Below, in pieces: positions 5,180 to 5,991 of a stretch of 5,991 bases of DNA. The stretch comes from Candidatus Bathyarchaeota archaeon. Lineage in GTDB: Archaea; Thermoproteota; Bathyarchaeia; Bathyarchaeales; Bathycorpusculaceae. How positions within the stretch are numbered: the stretch's first letter is position 1; each line of letters opens with the position of its first letter. The translations under genes were made by a program, and so were the position numbers. A model generated the notes under the pieces. The model had not been told where the DNA came from. It ran no database searches and worked only from the letters and a program-made list of their open reading frames with translations. Location of the stretch: positions 1 to 5,991 of the forward strand of contig DAOVFL010000060.1 in assembly GCA_030672945.1 (NCBI GenBank), in the 5' to 3' direction.

Positions 5180-5991
5180 ATGTCGGTTCCTCAAGATGAG
5201 TATAATCATGTATTCGACCTTCTTAGACAACACCATAAATGGTTTCAGGAAAGCATTCCGCTTATAGCAAGTGAAAATATCCCCAGTCCAGCTGTACGAG
5301 AAGCCCTTACAACGGATTTTGGTAATCGCTATGCTGAGGGTTGGCCTGGAGAGCGAGTTTACGCGGGCTGTTGTTTCATAGATCAGGTTGAGTTCAAATG
5401 CATTGAACTTATGAAGAAGCTTTTTGATTCGGAGTTTGTGGACGTTAGACCTATTTCAGGGGTTGTAGCAAACCTGGTTGTTTACACAGCTTTTACAGAA
5501 CCAGGTGACACTATGATGGCCCTGTCAATTCCGGCCGGCGGCCACATAACAATGGGTAAGAAAAAGTTTGGTGGAACAGCAGGAGCCGTTCACGGATTAA
5601 TAGTTGAATATTTACCCTTAGATTACAAAGAACTAACTATAGATGTGGATCGGACAATAAGTAGGATTAAAAAACTCGTAGAAGAAGGTAGACCGCCTAA
5701 ACTTGTCATGTTTGGTGCGAGTGTTTTCCCATTCCCTCATCCAGTTAAAGAGTTAGCAGACTTCATCCATTCCGTTGGCGCAACCATAGGATATGACGCT
5801 GCCCATGTGGCTGGATTGATTAGTGGAGGACAATTTCAAGATCCACTCAGAGAGGGAGCCGATGTTGTCAGTTTAAGCACTCACAAAACATTCTTTGGAC
5901 CTCAACATGGTGGGGTTCTGTCATGGAAGAAAAACGCGGAAAAGATAAAACGAGCAGCCTTCCCAGGAATGCTAAGTAACCATCATTTGCA
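5180..5991 (+). CDS. glyA: Serine hydroxymethyltransferase, archaeal type (partial, 3' end off the right edge)
   Basis: This PLP enzyme interconverts serine and glycine while passing a one-carbon unit to a tetrahydropterin, in the cytoplasm. Here 270 complete residues are visible of an expected 420-450. Diagnostic parts are LIASENIPSPAV (28-39), NRYAEGWPGERVYAGC (49-64), which holds the family's catalytic Glu (Glu53) and two active-site Tyr, SGVVAN (93-98), GGHITMG (120-126, with the His that stacks on PLP), YDAAHVAGL (205-213, Asp206 on the pyridine nitrogen) and STHKTFFGPQHGG (233-245), where Lys236 forms the PLP Schiff base. The sequence differs from bacterial SHMT in the style of archaeal enzymes, which may use a methanopterin-type carrier instead of folate; that is inference. 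The ATG follows AAGGTG by 5 nt, and an in-frame stop just upstream fixes the start. It is divergent from sec61-beta, and nothing suggests damage. Confidence 0.95.
   Translation, partial: MSVPQDEYNHVFDLLRQHHKWFQESIPLIASENIPSPAVREALTTDFGNRYAEGWPGERVYAGCCFIDQVEFKCIELMKKLFDSEFVDVRPISGVVANLVVYTAFTEPGDTMMALSIPAGGHITMGKKKFGGTAGAVHGLIVEYLPLDYKELTIDVDRTISRIKKLVEEGRPPKLVMFGASVFPFPHPVKELADFIHSVGATIGYDAAHVAGLISGGQFQDPLREGADVVSLSTHKTFFGPQHGGVLSWKKNAEKIKRAAFPGMLSNHHL

Noticed and set aside
5016..5267. Plus-strand frame of 83 codons spanning the sec61-beta/glyA spacer.
   Set aside because: It overlaps sec61-beta antisense and glyA out of frame, and shows no family features.

Overview
The window looks like chromosomal DNA from an archaeon, AT-rich by eye. 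The reasons are an archaeal Sec61-beta subunit, an archaeal predicted membrane protein of the DUF2070 type, a small Sm-like protein, an archaeal-type serine hydroxymethyltransferase, and TATA-like boxes about 25 nt before plausible start sites in place of bacterial -35/-10 elements. A TACK-group lineage such as Bathyarchaeia or another Thermoproteota relative is my guess; nothing here fixes the lineage.

The left part (1-2357, minus strand) is a compact four-gene operon for a CoA-acylating 2-oxoacid:ferredoxin oxidoreductase. In transcription order it encodes a two-cluster ferredoxin (delta), the alpha subunit, the TPP-binding beta subunit and the gamma subunit, which runs off the left edge. 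Alpha motifs resemble the VorB (2-oxoisovalerate) branch more than the 2-oxoglutarate branch, so branched-chain 2-oxoacids are the favoured substrate, unproven. The symbols vorB and korB/C/D are family labels only. Stop/start overlap and very short spacers suggest translational coupling. The subunits together would decarboxylate a 2-oxoacid, form acyl-CoA and pass electrons through Fe-S clusters to ferredoxin.

The middle (2515-4344, minus) is a 609-residue membrane protein with six N-terminal helices, a large His-motif-rich soluble domain and one C-terminal helix, matching DUF2070, whose function is unknown. A 251-bp divergent spacer (4345-4595) separates it from a plus-strand gene for a divergent Sm-like protein (4596-4883).

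The right part holds the 55-residue Sec61-beta translocon subunit on the minus strand (4894-5061), convergent with the Sm-like gene across only 10 bp. From a 118-bp divergent promoter region the glyA gene (5180 to the right edge) starts on the plus strand.

No RNA gene, insertion sequence, CRISPR array or pseudogene was recognised. Most of the window is ordinary core archaeal genome. The least understood items are the DUF2070 protein and the Sm-like protein, which lacks the usual RNA-contact residues.
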